Shown here: one piece after another, positions 1 to 7,590 of the stretch
How the letters are laid out: each line of letters begins with the position of its first letter
Position numbering within the stretch: the first letter of the stretch is position 1
NCBI RefSeq assembly: GCF_014836645.1
Contig: NZ_JACSQM010000002.1
Coordinates: 1-64,000 of the forward strand
Length of the DNA: 64,000 nt
Source of the DNA: Fictibacillus norfolkensis
GTDB lineage: Bacteria; Bacillota; Bacilli; Bacillales; Fictibacillaceae
Reading direction: 5' to 3'
The notes under the pieces: model-generated
Seen by the model: only the letters and a program-made list of their open reading frames with translations
The model's database searches: none
What the model was told of the DNA's origin: nothing
Position numbers and translations under genes: made by a program

Positions 1-32
1 GCCCTAAAGAATATAGAGCTGAAGCCGCTTAG
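1..32 (+). CDS. C-terminal end of an IS3-type transposase OrfB (partial)
   Basis: Only about ten codons are visible, ending in TAG at 30-32. The peptide (S)PKEYRAEAA fits the C-terminal motif of IS3-family DDE transposases, in which a conserved SPxEYR segment closes the catalytic domain. The rest of the gene is upstream of the window, so whether the transposase is intact cannot be judged. A chance ORF end is the alternative; the IS-like terminus that follows argues against it. Confidence 0.45.
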   Translation, partial: PKEYRAEAA

Positions 33-77
33 CTGGTTTTTATTATTTTCACTGTCTACTTGACAGGGTGCAGTTCA
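1..77 (+). mobile_element. Right end of an IS3-family-like insertion sequence
   Basis: The first 77 bases look like the tail of an IS3-type element that begins before the window. A reading frame ends at 30-32 with the residues SPKEYRAEAA, which resembles the usual C-terminus of IS3 OrfB transposases (SPxEYR...A). It is followed by a short AT-rich stretch and a terminus ending GACAGGGTGCAGTTCA, with the CA-3' end typical of the family. The boundary at 77 is inferred; the left end and any target duplication are outside the window. Confidence 0.5.
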
Positions 78-97
78 AAAGGGTACGCTTTTTTAAA

Positions 98-955
98 CTA
101 TTTGGTTTGAAGAGTAGAAAGCATGGCCCAGATGGCTTGTTCCCATTTAGCCGCATTCTTATGTTCAGGCAGGTTCACCGTATATTTAACTTGATCACCG
201 TTGTTTAAGTCTTGGATAATAATATACTTTTTGTAAGAATCTTTTGAAGCCGTAATAAATAACGATGACTTTTCAAATGCCTGTCCAGCGACCTCTTTTC
301 CATTCACTTCACTTACTTCCCCGATTGCTTCAAGTTCATCCTTTGCCCATTCTTTTAGGTCATCAATAGAAGATTCTTCTGACAAAGGTTCTATTCTAAC
401 AAATGTCTCAGCAAATTTCGTAGCAAACAATAAATCTTTTCTAGGCTCTTCTGCTGTAAATTCAAAATCTGGCAGTTTGTAAAAATGGTATTCAAGTTCA
501 CTTTCTGTTAATACCGCGTCCTCTTCAACTGAAACTCCATCCACTATGTAAGTTAGTTTTTTTGTTAGGGCAGCCTCTGGCGCACTTTCTTCAGTAATTT
601 GCTCAAGTACCCATTGTCCCTCGTTATTCTTCTTGTAAACGATGTTAACTTTTGATCCACCCCTCAAACTTTCGACAGCTTCCCTAACTTCGTCTGTTAG
701 TCGAAGAACCAATGTTTCCCCTGCTGCTTCTACCTCAATAGAATTATTGTCAATCCTACCAATATACGTTCCTTCTTCTTCAATAGATGTCACTTCTTCG
801 TTAACAGGTTCTTCTTTTTCCGCTTCTTTCTTTTCAGTTGGAGAAGATTCGTTTGTTTTCGGTGCTGGTTCTTCTTTCGTATTGGTGCTTTTTGGTTCGC
901 TGCTACAAGCGGCAAGCAATAGTATGATAGTAAATAGCCAAGTCTTCTTTTTCAT
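98..955 (-). CDS. Hypothetical surface lipoprotein, 285 aa
   Basis: A lipoprotein of unknown function. The signal peptide ends in the lipobox LLAAC (Cys17), so the mature protein should be diacylglycerol-anchored outside the membrane. Residues about 18-60 form an acidic, Lys/Glu/Thr/Pro-rich linker. After it come a predicted small beta-rich segment (about 60-125) and a second domain (about 130-285) rich in alternating hydrophobic and charged residues. No enzyme motif is visible. The ATG at 955 is preceded by GAGGTGATTAACG, a strong ribosome binding site. It is transcribed away from the chemoreceptor gene, and an IS-like end lies 20 bases after its stop. Confidence 0.8.
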   Translation of the reverse strand: MKKKTWLFTIILLLAACSSEPKSTNTKEEPAPKTNESSPTEKKEAEKEEPVNEEVTSIEEEGTYIGRIDNNSIEVEAAGETLVLRLTDEVREAVESLRGGSKVNIVYKKNNEGQWVLEQITEESAPEAALTKKLTYIVDGVSVEEDAVLTESELEYHFYKLPDFEFTAEEPRKDLLFATKFAETFVRIEPLSEESSIDDLKEWAKDELEAIGEVSEVNGKEVAGQAFEKSSLFITASKDSYKKYIIIQDLNNGDQVKYTVNLPEHKNAAKWEQAIWAMLSTLQTK

Positions 956-1148
956 CGTTAATCACCTCGAATTAAAAGTTTAATAACAAAAAAATTTCAT
1001 CTACTCTTCAGTTCTTATTAACAAATGTTCACGATTACAATATGTATCGAAACAACTAAAACAAAATTTGGAAAACATCTTAAATCCACATAGAATCCTG
1101 ACGATATAAAAACAGTACTTATACATTTTAAAACGGAGATGACGAAAT

Positions 1149-2624
1149 TTGAATCCATCATTTGCCTCAAATTTACAAACGAATAAACTGGTTACCAAAA
1201 TGCTGTGGGGTATGTACTTTCTCGGTCTAGCAAGTACGTATGCTAGTACGAAAACCGTTAATAGTGTCCTGTTTTATGGTATTTCTGGACTCGCAATCCT
1301 TATATCACTCTCGATTTGGACGTACCGAAAGTGGGCTCCCTTCGCTGTTCAATATTTTGTTGTTATCGGCTTAACGATACTGACTGTTATCATGGCAGAT
1401 TCAAACCCGAAGATTTCTACTTACCTGATGACTTATGTATGCCTGGCAGTCATCACGTTGTATCATAACTACCTTTCAATCTTACTATCGGGTATTAGTG
1501 GATTATTATTAACCAATTTCTTCTTTTTTCAATACAAAGAGACGATGTTTGCCGGACAAGACCCAAAGATTATTATCTCATTAAACGTTTTCTTAACTGT
1601 TATTACTGCTGCTCTAGTGGCACAGGCAAGAATAGGTCAGCGTATGCATGAAAATATTTTGATCGCAGAAAAACAGTCAGAGCAAGATAAGATTAAATTG
1701 GAAGAGTTGTTGAGTAAAATCAAAAATGCATCAGAAAACCTTCATCATTTTAGTCAGTCTGTAAAAGAAAACGTTACACGAACAGGTGAAATTTCAAGCA
1801 ACATCACGTACGCTTTTACTGAAGTAGCAAAAGGTGTAGAATCTCAGGCTGTCAGTGTAGGTGGGATGAATCAATCTGTCACAAACACCAACGACGTAGC
1901 AAAAGGTCTTTATCAGCACTCCAATGATATGAGAAAACTTTCAGAGCAAACAGCCATCGTGACAAAAGCAGGAGAAAATCAAGTAATAGAACTTTCTTTG
2001 AAGATGAAAGAAGTAAGTGAGCTCATGCAGCAAACGAACACTCTAATGTTCGAATTAAATCAGCAAAGTGAATCAATAGAAGGAATCTTAACGACAATAG
2101 AAGAAATTTCTTCTCAAACGAATCTGCTTGCATTGAATGCTGCGATTGAGGCCGCGCGAGCCGGAGATCAAGGTAGAGGGTTTGCTGTTGTAGCAGACGA
2201 GGTTCGACGTCTTGCTGAGGATTCTCAACACTCTACAAAGCAGATCGGTGCAATTCTAGGAGAAATTCGTAACAAAGCTAAACAAGCCGCTCAATTTGTA
2301 GATGGTTCACAAGGAGTTGTCACATCCAGTCTGCAAGCGACAGAGAAAACAGCAGACAACTTCAGTCAAATTTTAGTGAACACCGATCAAGTGGCTGCAC
2401 AGTCATCAGAAGTTCAAGAATTAATTAACCAACTGTATGAATCAACCGGATATATCGTTGGAGAAATTCATTCTGTTTCTGGAATTGCTGAAACATCAAG
2501 TGGTTCTGTTGAAGAAGTTCTTGCTTCTGTAGAAGAGCAGCATAGATGCGTAGAAGAAGTGGTTGATAGTTTCAACAAGTTCGAAGCGTTAACATCAGAA
2601 CTCAATGAACTAGTAAAAGAATAA
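1149..2624 (+). CDS. Methyl-accepting chemotaxis protein without HAMP domain
   Basis: A chemoreceptor-like signal transducer of 491 residues. Residues about 18-160 hold about six hydrophobic segments and no extracellular sensor loop of size. A coiled coil follows (about 165-215), then the cytoplasmic signalling hairpin (about 240-470). The conserved tip [20 protein letters not shown] lies near residues 315-340 and is the CheA/CheW contact region. The membrane part resembles a multi-pass sensor rather than the usual two-helix plus HAMP layout, so the stimulus may be membrane-embedded or cytoplasmic. Start is TTG at 1149 behind CGGAG; the next in-frame ATG is 51 bases later. The gene stands alone and ends at a strong terminator. 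Confidence 0.9.
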   Translation: MNPSFASNLQTNKLVTKMLWGMYFLGLASTYASTKTVNSVLFYGISGLAILISLSIWTYRKWAPFAVQYFVVIGLTILTVIMADSNPKISTYLMTYVCLAVITLYHNYLSILLSGISGLLLTNFFFFQYKETMFAGQDPKIIISLNVFLTVITAALVAQARIGQRMHENILIAEKQSEQDKIKLEELLSKIKNASENLHHFSQSVKENVTRTGEISSNITYAFTEVAKGVESQAVSVGGMNQSVTNTNDVAKGLYQHSNDMRKLSEQTAIVTKAGENQVIELSLKMKEVSELMQQTNTLMFELNQQSESIEGILTTIEEISSQTNLLALNAAIEAARAGDQGRGFAVVADEVRRLAEDSQHSTKQIGAILGEIRNKAKQAAQFVDGSQGVVTSSLQATEKTADNFSQILVNTDQVAAQSSEVQELINQLYESTGYIVGEIHSVSGIAETSSGSVEEVLASVEEQHRCVEEVVDSFNKFEALTSELNELVKE

Positions 2625-2633
2625 TCATGCTAC

Positions 2634-2668
2634 AATACCTTTTCATGCATGATGAAAAGGTATTTTTT
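2634..2668 (+). terminator. Rho-independent terminator of the chemoreceptor gene
   Basis: A perfect 13-bp stem (AATACCTTTTCAT and its complement) with a five-base loop is followed by a T run. It lies ten bases after the chemoreceptor stop and just before the Nudix ribosome binding site. Confidence 0.9.
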
Positions 2669-2685
2669 CTGAGGGAGCTTATAAA

Positions 2686-3180
2686 ATGCATAAACACAGA
2701 GGAATCTATTGTATTTGTTTGAACAAATCTGGAGAACTGCTCGTTATCGAAAAGAACGGTGGTCCTTATAAAAATCGCTTGGATCTTCCTGGAGGCACAC
2801 CAAACGATGGTGAATCTGAATACGAAACGGTCATTCGTGAAGTTCTAGAAGAGACTGGCTTTATGGTGATAAAAGGTATAAAACTAGGTGAACGCTGTTA
2901 TGAACTTCCTTGGAACTATAAGGAATGGACCCGGTCACAACATTCAGCGGTTTTCTTTGATTGCAAGATAGACATTCATTCCCAATCGGCTATAGCTGAT
3001 ATCCCAGATCAAGATTCTAGCGGAGCAAGGTGGATTCCTATTAGTGATCTAAAGAAGGATTGGTGCTCTCCTCTTGTATGGGAAGCAGCCCAATATGCTT
3101 TGACCAAACGCATTCCGTCTGAAATGAAAATATATGAAACATGGCGAGTACAAAAGAAACCACTATATCCTATAACTTAA
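2686..3180 (+). CDS. Nudix hydrolase, 164 aa
   Basis: A Nudix-fold pyrophosphohydrolase that would cleave a nucleoside diphosphate linked to another moiety. The full Nudix box G-x5-E-x7-REVLEETGF is present (about residues 40-62); its Glu residues bind the catalytic Mg2+. The N-terminus (KHRGIYCICLNKSGELLVIEK) gives the typical first strand. Nothing in the sequence fixes the substrate (dNTP, ADP-ribose or other). ATG at 2686 follows GAGGGAG. It is monocistronic between the chemoreceptor terminator and a convergent gene. Confidence 0.88.
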   Translation: MHKHRGIYCICLNKSGELLVIEKNGGPYKNRLDLPGGTPNDGESEYETVIREVLEETGFMVIKGIKLGERCYELPWNYKEWTRSQHSAVFFDCKIDIHSQSAIADIPDQDSSGARWIPISDLKKDWCSPLVWEAAQYALTKRIPSEMKIYETWRVQKKPLYPIT

Positions 3181-3208
3181 AAAAACAACCGCACAAAGGC
3201 GGCTGTTT
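3178..3208 (-). terminator. Terminator of the glycine-rich protein gene
   Basis: An inverted repeat (GCGGCTGTT against AACAACCGC, one mismatch) is followed on the minus strand by a run of seven T. It sits directly after the stop codon of the minus-strand glycine-rich gene. Confidence 0.75.
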
Positions 3209-3616
3209 CTAGTAACAATAAAAGGAACTGATTTGGCGTGTATCCATACCAAAATAGATCCATCTATTGCCGGTCCAGCGAAATCCTGCAACCGATCTTC
3301 TACCTGCAAAAGTAAGCCATGCCCAGAATCCTGGTCCCCATGTTGGCCAGATATAGACATATTGGTACAAACAAGGTCTGATCGCGCCTGGATCAACAGC
3401 ATAGACTCCTGGCTGACTTCCTCCGCCACCTCCACCTTGCAAACTAAAACCTTGCGCTTGGGATGGTGTAAATGATGGAGGTGCTGATGTTGGCGCCATT
3501 CCACCGCCACCACCGCCTCCTGGAGGTCCGCCTGGAGGGCCACCTGGTGGGCCAAACCCTTGCCCTCCGCCTTGACCGCCGCCTTGACCCGGAAAAGGTG
3601 GAAAACTTCTATTCAT
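3209..3616 (-). CDS. Gly/Pro-rich protein with conserved aromatic C-terminal domain
   Basis: A protein of about 135 residues in two parts. Residues about 5-50 are almost only Gly, Pro and Gln (PGQGGGQGGG and PGGPPGG repeats). The C-terminal 65 residues are rich in Trp, Tyr, Phe and Arg, with CLYQYVYIWPTWGPGFW and RWIYFGMDTRQISSFYCY. I recall small Bacillaceae proteins with the same design but know of no assigned function; a spore-surface role is only an inference from the Gly-rich composition. The start is uncertain: the frame opens at 3631 (TTG touching the GGAG), TTG at 3622 is best spaced from it, and ATG at 3616 is the first Met codon. No signal peptide. Confidence 0.72.
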   Translation of the reverse strand: MNRSFPPFPGQGGGQGGGQGFGPPGGPPGGPPGGGGGGGMAPTSAPPSFTPSQAQGFSLQGGGGGGSQPGVYAVDPGAIRPCLYQYVYIWPTWGPGFWAWLTFAGRRSVAGFRWTGNRWIYFGMDTRQISSFYCY

Positions 3617-3776
3617 GCTCAATACGTTCAACTCCTATAAAATTGTATTCGGTTCATCTTATTCATATCGTGATGAAACGTATAGACAAGTAACCCGTAT
3701 TACTATAAAAGGATTGCTTCATGCTGATTTCGGGTATATTACTTGAAACAACTATGATTTTTATAGGAGGATGAAA

Positions 3777-3884
3777 ATGGGACGTATTAAAAAAGGTATT
3801 AAAGGAATGGCGGTTGCTTTTCTGATCAAACAAGGTAAAAAGAGGTTATTACCTATCATTAAAAGAAAATTAAAAAGCAGATAA
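3777..3884 (+). CDS. Small basic peptide, 35 aa
   Basis: A short gene encoding MGRIKKGIKGMAVAFLIK and a further Lys/Arg-rich tail ending KRKLKSR. The peptide is about 40 percent Lys plus Arg, with a central hydrophobic patch, so it could form an amphipathic cationic helix that binds membrane or nucleic acid. It has its own ATAGGAGG site, six bases before the ATG at 3777 (an in-frame ATG at 3771 abuts the site and is less likely), and a strong terminator six bases after its stop. That arrangement supports a real gene. I do not recognise a family. Confidence 0.6.
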   Translation: MGRIKKGIKGMAVAFLIKQGKKRLLPIIKRKLKSR

Positions 3885-3889
3885 TAATA

Positions 3890-3920
3890 AAGAACTCCTT
3901 ATTCTTGAGGAGTTCTTTTT
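3890..3920 (+). terminator. Terminator after the 35-aa peptide gene
   Basis: A perfect 10-bp stem (AAGAACTCCT and complement), an eight-base loop and a T run. On the minus strand it could also serve the membrane peptidase gene that converges on it. Confidence 0.88.
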
Positions 3921-3968
3921 GCTTGAATACACATATAACTTATAAAAAACAAATGAACATCAAACCGC

Positions 3969-5063
3969 TCAGCGCTTTAAATATATGAACTCTTCTCTTA
4001 AAAAACGCACCTCAAACTCTATCAGGGATTCACCTGTTTCTTCCTCAAACAAGCGGTAAAAATTCTTCTGTTTATTAATCAATAAGGATTTAATTTTAGA
4101 TCGATTCCCGTCCCTTACTAATTGATCTATGGCATAATAGCTTTGTCTGTATGGACGGTGACTAGATTTTTTCCGATTTTCATATGCCCAATCCTTTACT
4201 GAGTGAAGCCTTGTGAAGGGAATGAAGTTTAGAGGTACAAAGATCGGCACCTCTCTTACACTCTGTTTCCCAGCATATTCTGCAATCCCCTCTTCAAACC
4301 ATCTAGGCAGATGCCTATTATCCAGTTTATTTTCTAACAAATAACTAATAATCCAATGATGTGTATATTCATGTCCGACCAACTCTAGAAATTTATCAGA
4401 ATTCTCATCCATGTCGTTAGTAACAAGCAGATGGATGGTTTCTTGAGAAGGTACGTACAATCCTTGCAAGTTTTCATAAGCATGAAACGGCAGATGTTGC
4501 TGAAAGATTAAAGGGTTTCGGTAGAGGATGATGGTTACAGGAAGGGCATCATGAACATCAATCCATTCGTTGTGAAAGGACTGCATCTTACGGATATGAC
4601 GAATCGCAGATACTGCTAATTTCTCGTCTTGTGGTTCATAGAAAACTGAAGCGTTTTTCTCATTCATATTTTCTAGCGTTTTTAAAAAGGATACTCTTTC
4701 AAAGATTCTATCCTTTTCTACTAACATTGCTTCCAAATAAAATTGATTTTTTATTCTAGGAGATAAAGAGTGTGGCAAAGAGGTTTCGAGCGCATAATTG
4801 CCTACAGAAAATAGAGCTGTAGAGAAAGCGGTAAGAGTAATAACCATGAGGCTCGGCTGTATCCTTTTCATTACAAGCGTTTCTTTTCTCCCTATTACAA
4901 ATCTAATGAATCGTATGCTAAATAAGAAAAAGCATACAAGAAGAATGAACACCCCGATCAGTAACCCTTCAATATCTCCTAACAACAAGAACAATCCATA
5001 AATACTAATAAGGGAAAAGAAGCTAAGAGAAAAAGTTCTTACAAGGATAATTAGCTTCTTCAC
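3969..5063 (-). CDS. Membrane-anchored zinc metallopeptidase (peptidase MA-like)
   Basis: A 364-residue protein with three or four N-terminal hydrophobic segments (about 8-57 and 72-93) and a C-terminal gluzincin-type peptidase domain. The zinc motif HEYTH lies at residues 231-235, with Glu232 as catalytic base. The second part WFEEGIAEYAG at about 255-265 supplies the third ligand, as in MA-clan peptidases. The start is GTG at 5063 behind AAAGGGAG. The domain is predicted to face outside and to act on an envelope substrate that the sequence does not reveal. It is divergent from the Toprim gene; no operon partner. Confidence 0.8.
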   Translation of the reverse strand: MKKLIILVRTFSLSFFSLISIYGLFLLLGDIEGLLIGVFILLVCFFLFSIRFIRFVIGRKETLVMKRIQPSLMVITLTAFSTALFSVGNYALETSLPHSLSPRIKNQFYLEAMLVEKDRIFERVSFLKTLENMNEKNASVFYEPQDEKLAVSAIRHIRKMQSFHNEWIDVHDALPVTIILYRNPLIFQQHLPFHAYENLQGLYVPSQETIHLLVTNDMDENSDKFLELVGHEYTHHWIISYLLENKLDNRHLPRWFEEGIAEYAGKQSVREVPIFVPLNFIPFTRLHSVKDWAYENRKKSSHRPYRQSYYAIDQLVRDGNRSKIKSLLINKQKNFYRLFEEETGESLIEFEVRFLREEFIYLKR

Positions 5064-5162
5064 AGTTTACACTCCCTTTGTCCAATAATTTTTTAGAAGT
5101 CGTACTATTATCGATATGCCCTCCATAAAATGTTAATGAATCTTAGTTTTACAGGAGGCGCT

Positions 5163-5498
5163 ATGACCGGATACATTGTTGAAGGCAAAAGTGATCAACT
5201 GAGAGTACAAAGTGTTCATCCTCACGCCCATTTTGTCATTTTAAATGGCATTTCATTTCGGCATAAAGAACGAAGAGCGATTGAAGAAGCATTAATTCTT
5301 TGTGATGAAGTTTATGTATTAACGGATCCAGATGAGCCTGGTGACAAGATAGCTTCAAAGATCATGGAAACATATCCTGAGATCAAACGAATTCATATTG
5401 ATCCGGAGAAAGCTAGAAATGTTAGAGAAAGTCGCTACAAGTATGGTGTAGAATACTGTTCAAACCAATATTTAAAAGAGACACTGCCAGGAATCTAA
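5163..5498 (+). CDS. Stand-alone Toprim-domain protein (RNase M5-like)
   Basis: A 111-residue protein made of a single Toprim fold, as in primases, topoisomerases and the 5S rRNA maturase RNase M5. The invariant Glu is in IVEGKSD (residues 4-10) and the DxD motif in LTDPDEPGD (about 58-66), so metal-dependent phosphoryl chemistry is possible. RNase M5 itself is about 180 residues and carries a C-terminal RNA-binding part that is absent here. The ATG at 5163 sits at the right distance from ACAGGAGGCG; the frame is open 33 bases further upstream but without a better site. Function is unknown. Confidence 0.8.
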   Translation: MTGYIVEGKSDQLRVQSVHPHAHFVILNGISFRHKERRAIEEALILCDEVYVLTDPDEPGDKIASKIMETYPEIKRIHIDPEKARNVRESRYKYGVEYCSNQYLKETLPGI

Positions 5499-5564
5499 TT
5501 CTCATTCATAGACTTCTTTACTGCTGTCTTATCACCTTCTTCCAATCATGACTCTTTACAAAGA

Positions 5565-5595
5565 AACAAAAAAAGACTGCAATTCATGCAGTCTT
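5565..5595 (-). terminator. Terminator of the VOC/MFS operon
   Basis: A 9-bp perfect stem (AAGACTGCA and complement) with a five-base loop and, on the minus strand, a long T run. It lies just after the stop of the VOC gene. Confidence 0.85.
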
Positions 5596-5600
5596 CATTT

Positions 5601-5975
5601 CTATTTACTCTCAAAAAATTCAAGTGATTCTTCATCTGGTCCGAAAAAGAAAAAGTATTTTCCATTAGGTAGCTCTGTAATTTCTTTATCTTTCATAACT
5701 ACATCTTTTTTCTGCAACAACTCATACTGCTCTTCAATATTCTTTACAGAAAATGCAATGTGGTGGACCTTCCCCTCATTCGTAACTGGCCCTGTATATC
5801 CAGCGATTAACTCTACAAGCACTTTTCCTTCTACCCCTAAGAATGCCAACTCAACGGGTACGCTAGTATGATCAAAACGATCTAATAGATCTAAACCGAG
5901 TACCTCGGTATAAAATTTAATAGAGTTCCCCATGTTAGAAACCATAATTCCAGTATGTTCAATTCCAGTAATCAT
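5601..5975 (-). CDS. VOC (glyoxalase/bleomycin resistance) family protein
   Basis: A 124-residue vicinal-oxygen-chelate protein with two beta-alpha-beta-beta-beta modules. Likely metal ligands are His7 (IEHTGIMV), the His in VHHIAFSV and the late Glu in SLEFFES. Members are lyases, dioxygenases or drug-binding proteins; the sequence does not say which. It starts 18 bases after the stop of the MFS gene, so the two probably form one transcript, which would fit joint handling of a small toxic compound. ATG at 5975 is preceded by AAAGGGG. Confidence 0.82.
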   Translation of the reverse strand: MITGIEHTGIMVSNMGNSIKFYTEVLGLDLLDRFDHTSVPVELAFLGVEGKVLVELIAGYTGPVTNEGKVHHIAFSVKNIEEQYELLQKKDVVMKDKEITELPNGKYFFFFGPDEESLEFFESK

Positions 5976-5993
5976 GCTGATTTTTCCCCTTTC

Positions 5994-7217
5994 TTAAGTT
6001 GAAGCAGATTGTTGTTCTAGGAGCGTTTTGCGGATACCTTCTCCGTATTGAAAGAATGGCAAGGACAGTAATGAGATAAGCGTTAGAATGCCAAACACAT
6101 AAAACCCATGTTCAAAGCCAAACGTACTTAAAAGTAAGCCGCCAATCCACGGCCCCGCACTGAAACCAATCGATCGAAACGACATCGCTCCAAAATATGT
6201 ACCTCTCATATGCTCAGGCGCTAAATCATCTAAAAGCACATCACTCATAACGAACACAATAATTTCTCCTACGGTTAAAAACACCATACTTATGACAAGA
6301 AACACCCAATTCGTTGATAGTCCAAATCCAAGCAAGGCAAGACTGAAAGCGAAGCTCCCAAAACGAAGTGCATTCATCGGCTGAAATCGTCTTACATAAT
6401 TTGTGACTGGAAACTGAAGTAACAAAACCGTTATTGCATTTGTAACAACAAGATACGCAAAAAGCTTAACTCCATTCTCGAACTGAGGTGCGTTCCCTAT
6501 ATATTGCGCTAGAGTTGTATCCATTTGTGACTGTGCCATCATAACAATTGTATTTCCGATCAGAAAAAAAGCAAGCACTCTGTCCCTTAAAAGTACACCA
6601 ATGGCAGACTTAATTGAGAACTTTCTCTCTTCCCCACCCTTTAACTCTTTGGAGTACCCTTTTAATGTAAAAACAATTAATAATGCATATAAGAGATAAG
6701 CGATCGCAGTAATGTAAAAAGCTTGAGTTGAATTTGAAGTACCTAGCTGCGTTCCTACAACCGGACCAACTGCAGCACCAACATTGATTGCAAAATATCT
6801 AGCATTGAAAACATGAAGCCGGTTTTCTTTTGTTGTTACATCTGCAAGCAATGCTCTGGAAATGGGTTCAAACCAAGAACGGCACAGTCCGTTTAACATG
6901 TTTAACACAAAGAAATGCCATACGAGGTCTGCTACAGCAAATCCAACAAAAACAGCACTCCATATGAAGATAGCAACTGTCATCACAGGAAGCCTCCCTA
7001 TCCGATCAGATAGATAGCCCCCAAAGAAACCACCAAATGTACCCGTAAGAGCACTCACTCCAATTATCAATCCAACCATGGCAGGATCGATCCCTTTTTC
7101 GTTGTACAAATAAATGGCTAAGAATGGCATAGTCATAAAAAATGCCGCTCGTGTAAACAATGTTCCAGCAACAATTACGATGACTGCTGGATGCCACTTT
7201 TTAAGAAAATCTCTCAT
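5994..7217 (-). CDS. MFS transporter
   Basis: A major facilitator superfamily protein of about 407 residues with twelve predicted helices. The loop 2-3 signature GGYLSDRIGRLPVM is present near residue 65. The overall pattern is that of drug or sugar efflux MFS proteins with a long central loop (about 190-205). Substrate unknown. The in-frame ATG at 7223 touches the AAGGA site, whereas the ATG at 7217 is six bases from it, so 7217 is preferred. It is first in an operon with the VOC gene. Confidence 0.87.
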   Translation of the reverse strand: MRDFLKKWHPAVIVIVAGTLFTRAAFFMTMPFLAIYLYNEKGIDPAMVGLIIGVSALTGTFGGFFGGYLSDRIGRLPVMTVAIFIWSAVFVGFAVADLVWHFFVLNMLNGLCRSWFEPISRALLADVTTKENRLHVFNARYFAINVGAAVGPVVGTQLGTSNSTQAFYITAIAYLLYALLIVFTLKGYSKELKGGEERKFSIKSAIGVLLRDRVLAFFLIGNTIVMMAQSQMDTTLAQYIGNAPQFENGVKLFAYLVVTNAITVLLLQFPVTNYVRRFQPMNALRFGSFAFSLALLGFGLSTNWVFLVISMVFLTVGEIIVFVMSDVLLDDLAPEHMRGTYFGAMSFRSIGFSAGPWIGGLLLSTFGFEHGFYVFGILTLISLLSLPFFQYGEGIRKTLLEQQSAST

Positions 7218-7347
7218 CCCCATTCCTTCTCTCTTCTATTCTGTTATTTACTCTATCATTATTTAAAGGACTAGAAAAAGAATTTTTACAAATTTTGAAA
7301 CTTTTCCATTTTTCCTTCGTCTTATATAGGTGTACCCCCCTTTCCCG

Positions 7348-7379
7348 AAAAAAGCCCTCCCCTAATTTAGGGCTTTTTT
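7348..7379 (-). terminator. Terminator-like hairpin, probably of the DsbA-like gene
   Basis: An 11-bp stem (AAAAAAGCCCT and complement) with T runs on both strands. On the minus strand it is the first canonical terminator met by transcripts of the DsbA-like gene; on the plus strand it could stop transcription heading right. Confidence 0.7.
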
Positions 7380-7414
7380 CATTTTAAACAATTATCCTTT
7401 AGTCCGTCAGCGCG

Positions 7415-7443
7415 ACTTTGTCACAAAGTGATAACGTTTATCA
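7415..7443. promoter_or_regulatory. Two overlapping inverted repeats, possible operator
   Basis: ACTTTG-TCA-CAAAGT is directly followed by TGATAA-CGT-TTATCA, sharing one base. They lie 40-70 bases upstream of the -10-like element of the candidate small RNA. The second repeat resembles but does not match the CcpA consensus. The binding protein, if any, is unknown. Confidence 0.35.
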
Positions 7444-7492
7444 AAAAAATCACATATTCGGCCATTTTTAATAGTACCTTGCTATATTATAG

Positions 7493-7576
7493 ACATCCCT
7501 ATCAACAACCCCCTTTTTTCATTGTTAAGAACGAAAGAGAGCGCTAAGAAGGACGACCTTCTAAGCGCTCTTTTTT
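7493..7576 (+). ncRNA. Candidate small RNA with C-rich single-stranded segment
   Basis: A possible transcript of about 80 nt. It would start just after the extended -10 element TTGCTATATT (7479-7488) and end at a strong plus-directed terminator (7539-7576). No plus-strand gene lies upstream for about 2 kb, so this terminator has no obvious coding client. The predicted 5' part contains CAACAACCCCCTTTTTTC, a pyrimidine tract able to pair with Shine-Dalgarno sequences, as in several Gram-positive regulatory RNAs. Expression is inferred, not seen. Confidence 0.4.
7539..7576 (+). terminator. Strong plus-directed terminator
   Basis: The stem pairs GAGCGCT then AGAAGG with their complements around one A-A mismatch (13 bp). 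The loop is ACGA and six T follow on the plus strand. The minus-strand flank lacks a T run, so the direction is plus. Confidence 0.85.
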
Positions 7577-7590
7577 CATTATTTTCACTT

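Larger units (their letters stand above)
7224..7590. other. Intergenic region with two hairpins and inverted repeats
   Basis: This 367-base gap lies between two minus-strand genes. It holds a bidirectional terminator-like hairpin (7348-7379), two overlapping inverted repeats (7415-7429, ACTTTG-TCA-CAAAGT; 7429-7443, TGATAA-CGT-TTATCA), an extended -10-like element (7480-7488) and a plus-directed terminator (7539-7576). No ORF with a ribosome binding site is present. The order of elements suggests a short plus-strand transcript. Confidence 0.6.

Noticed and set aside
3163..3555. A 130-codon minus-strand frame overlapping the Gly-rich gene
   Set aside because: It is the alternate frame of the repetitive GGN-rich stretch and lacks a ribosome binding site.
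7429..7443. A CcpA (cre) site at TGATAACGTTTATCA
   Set aside because: The inverted repeat is one base too long and misses the conserved C-A at the 3' half, so it does not meet the cre consensus; kept only as an unassigned inverted repeat.
7493..7576. Identification of the candidate small RNA as RoxS/RsaE
   Set aside because: Only the C-rich tract is similar. The second conserved C-rich motif is absent and the neighbouring genes differ, so no family name is given.
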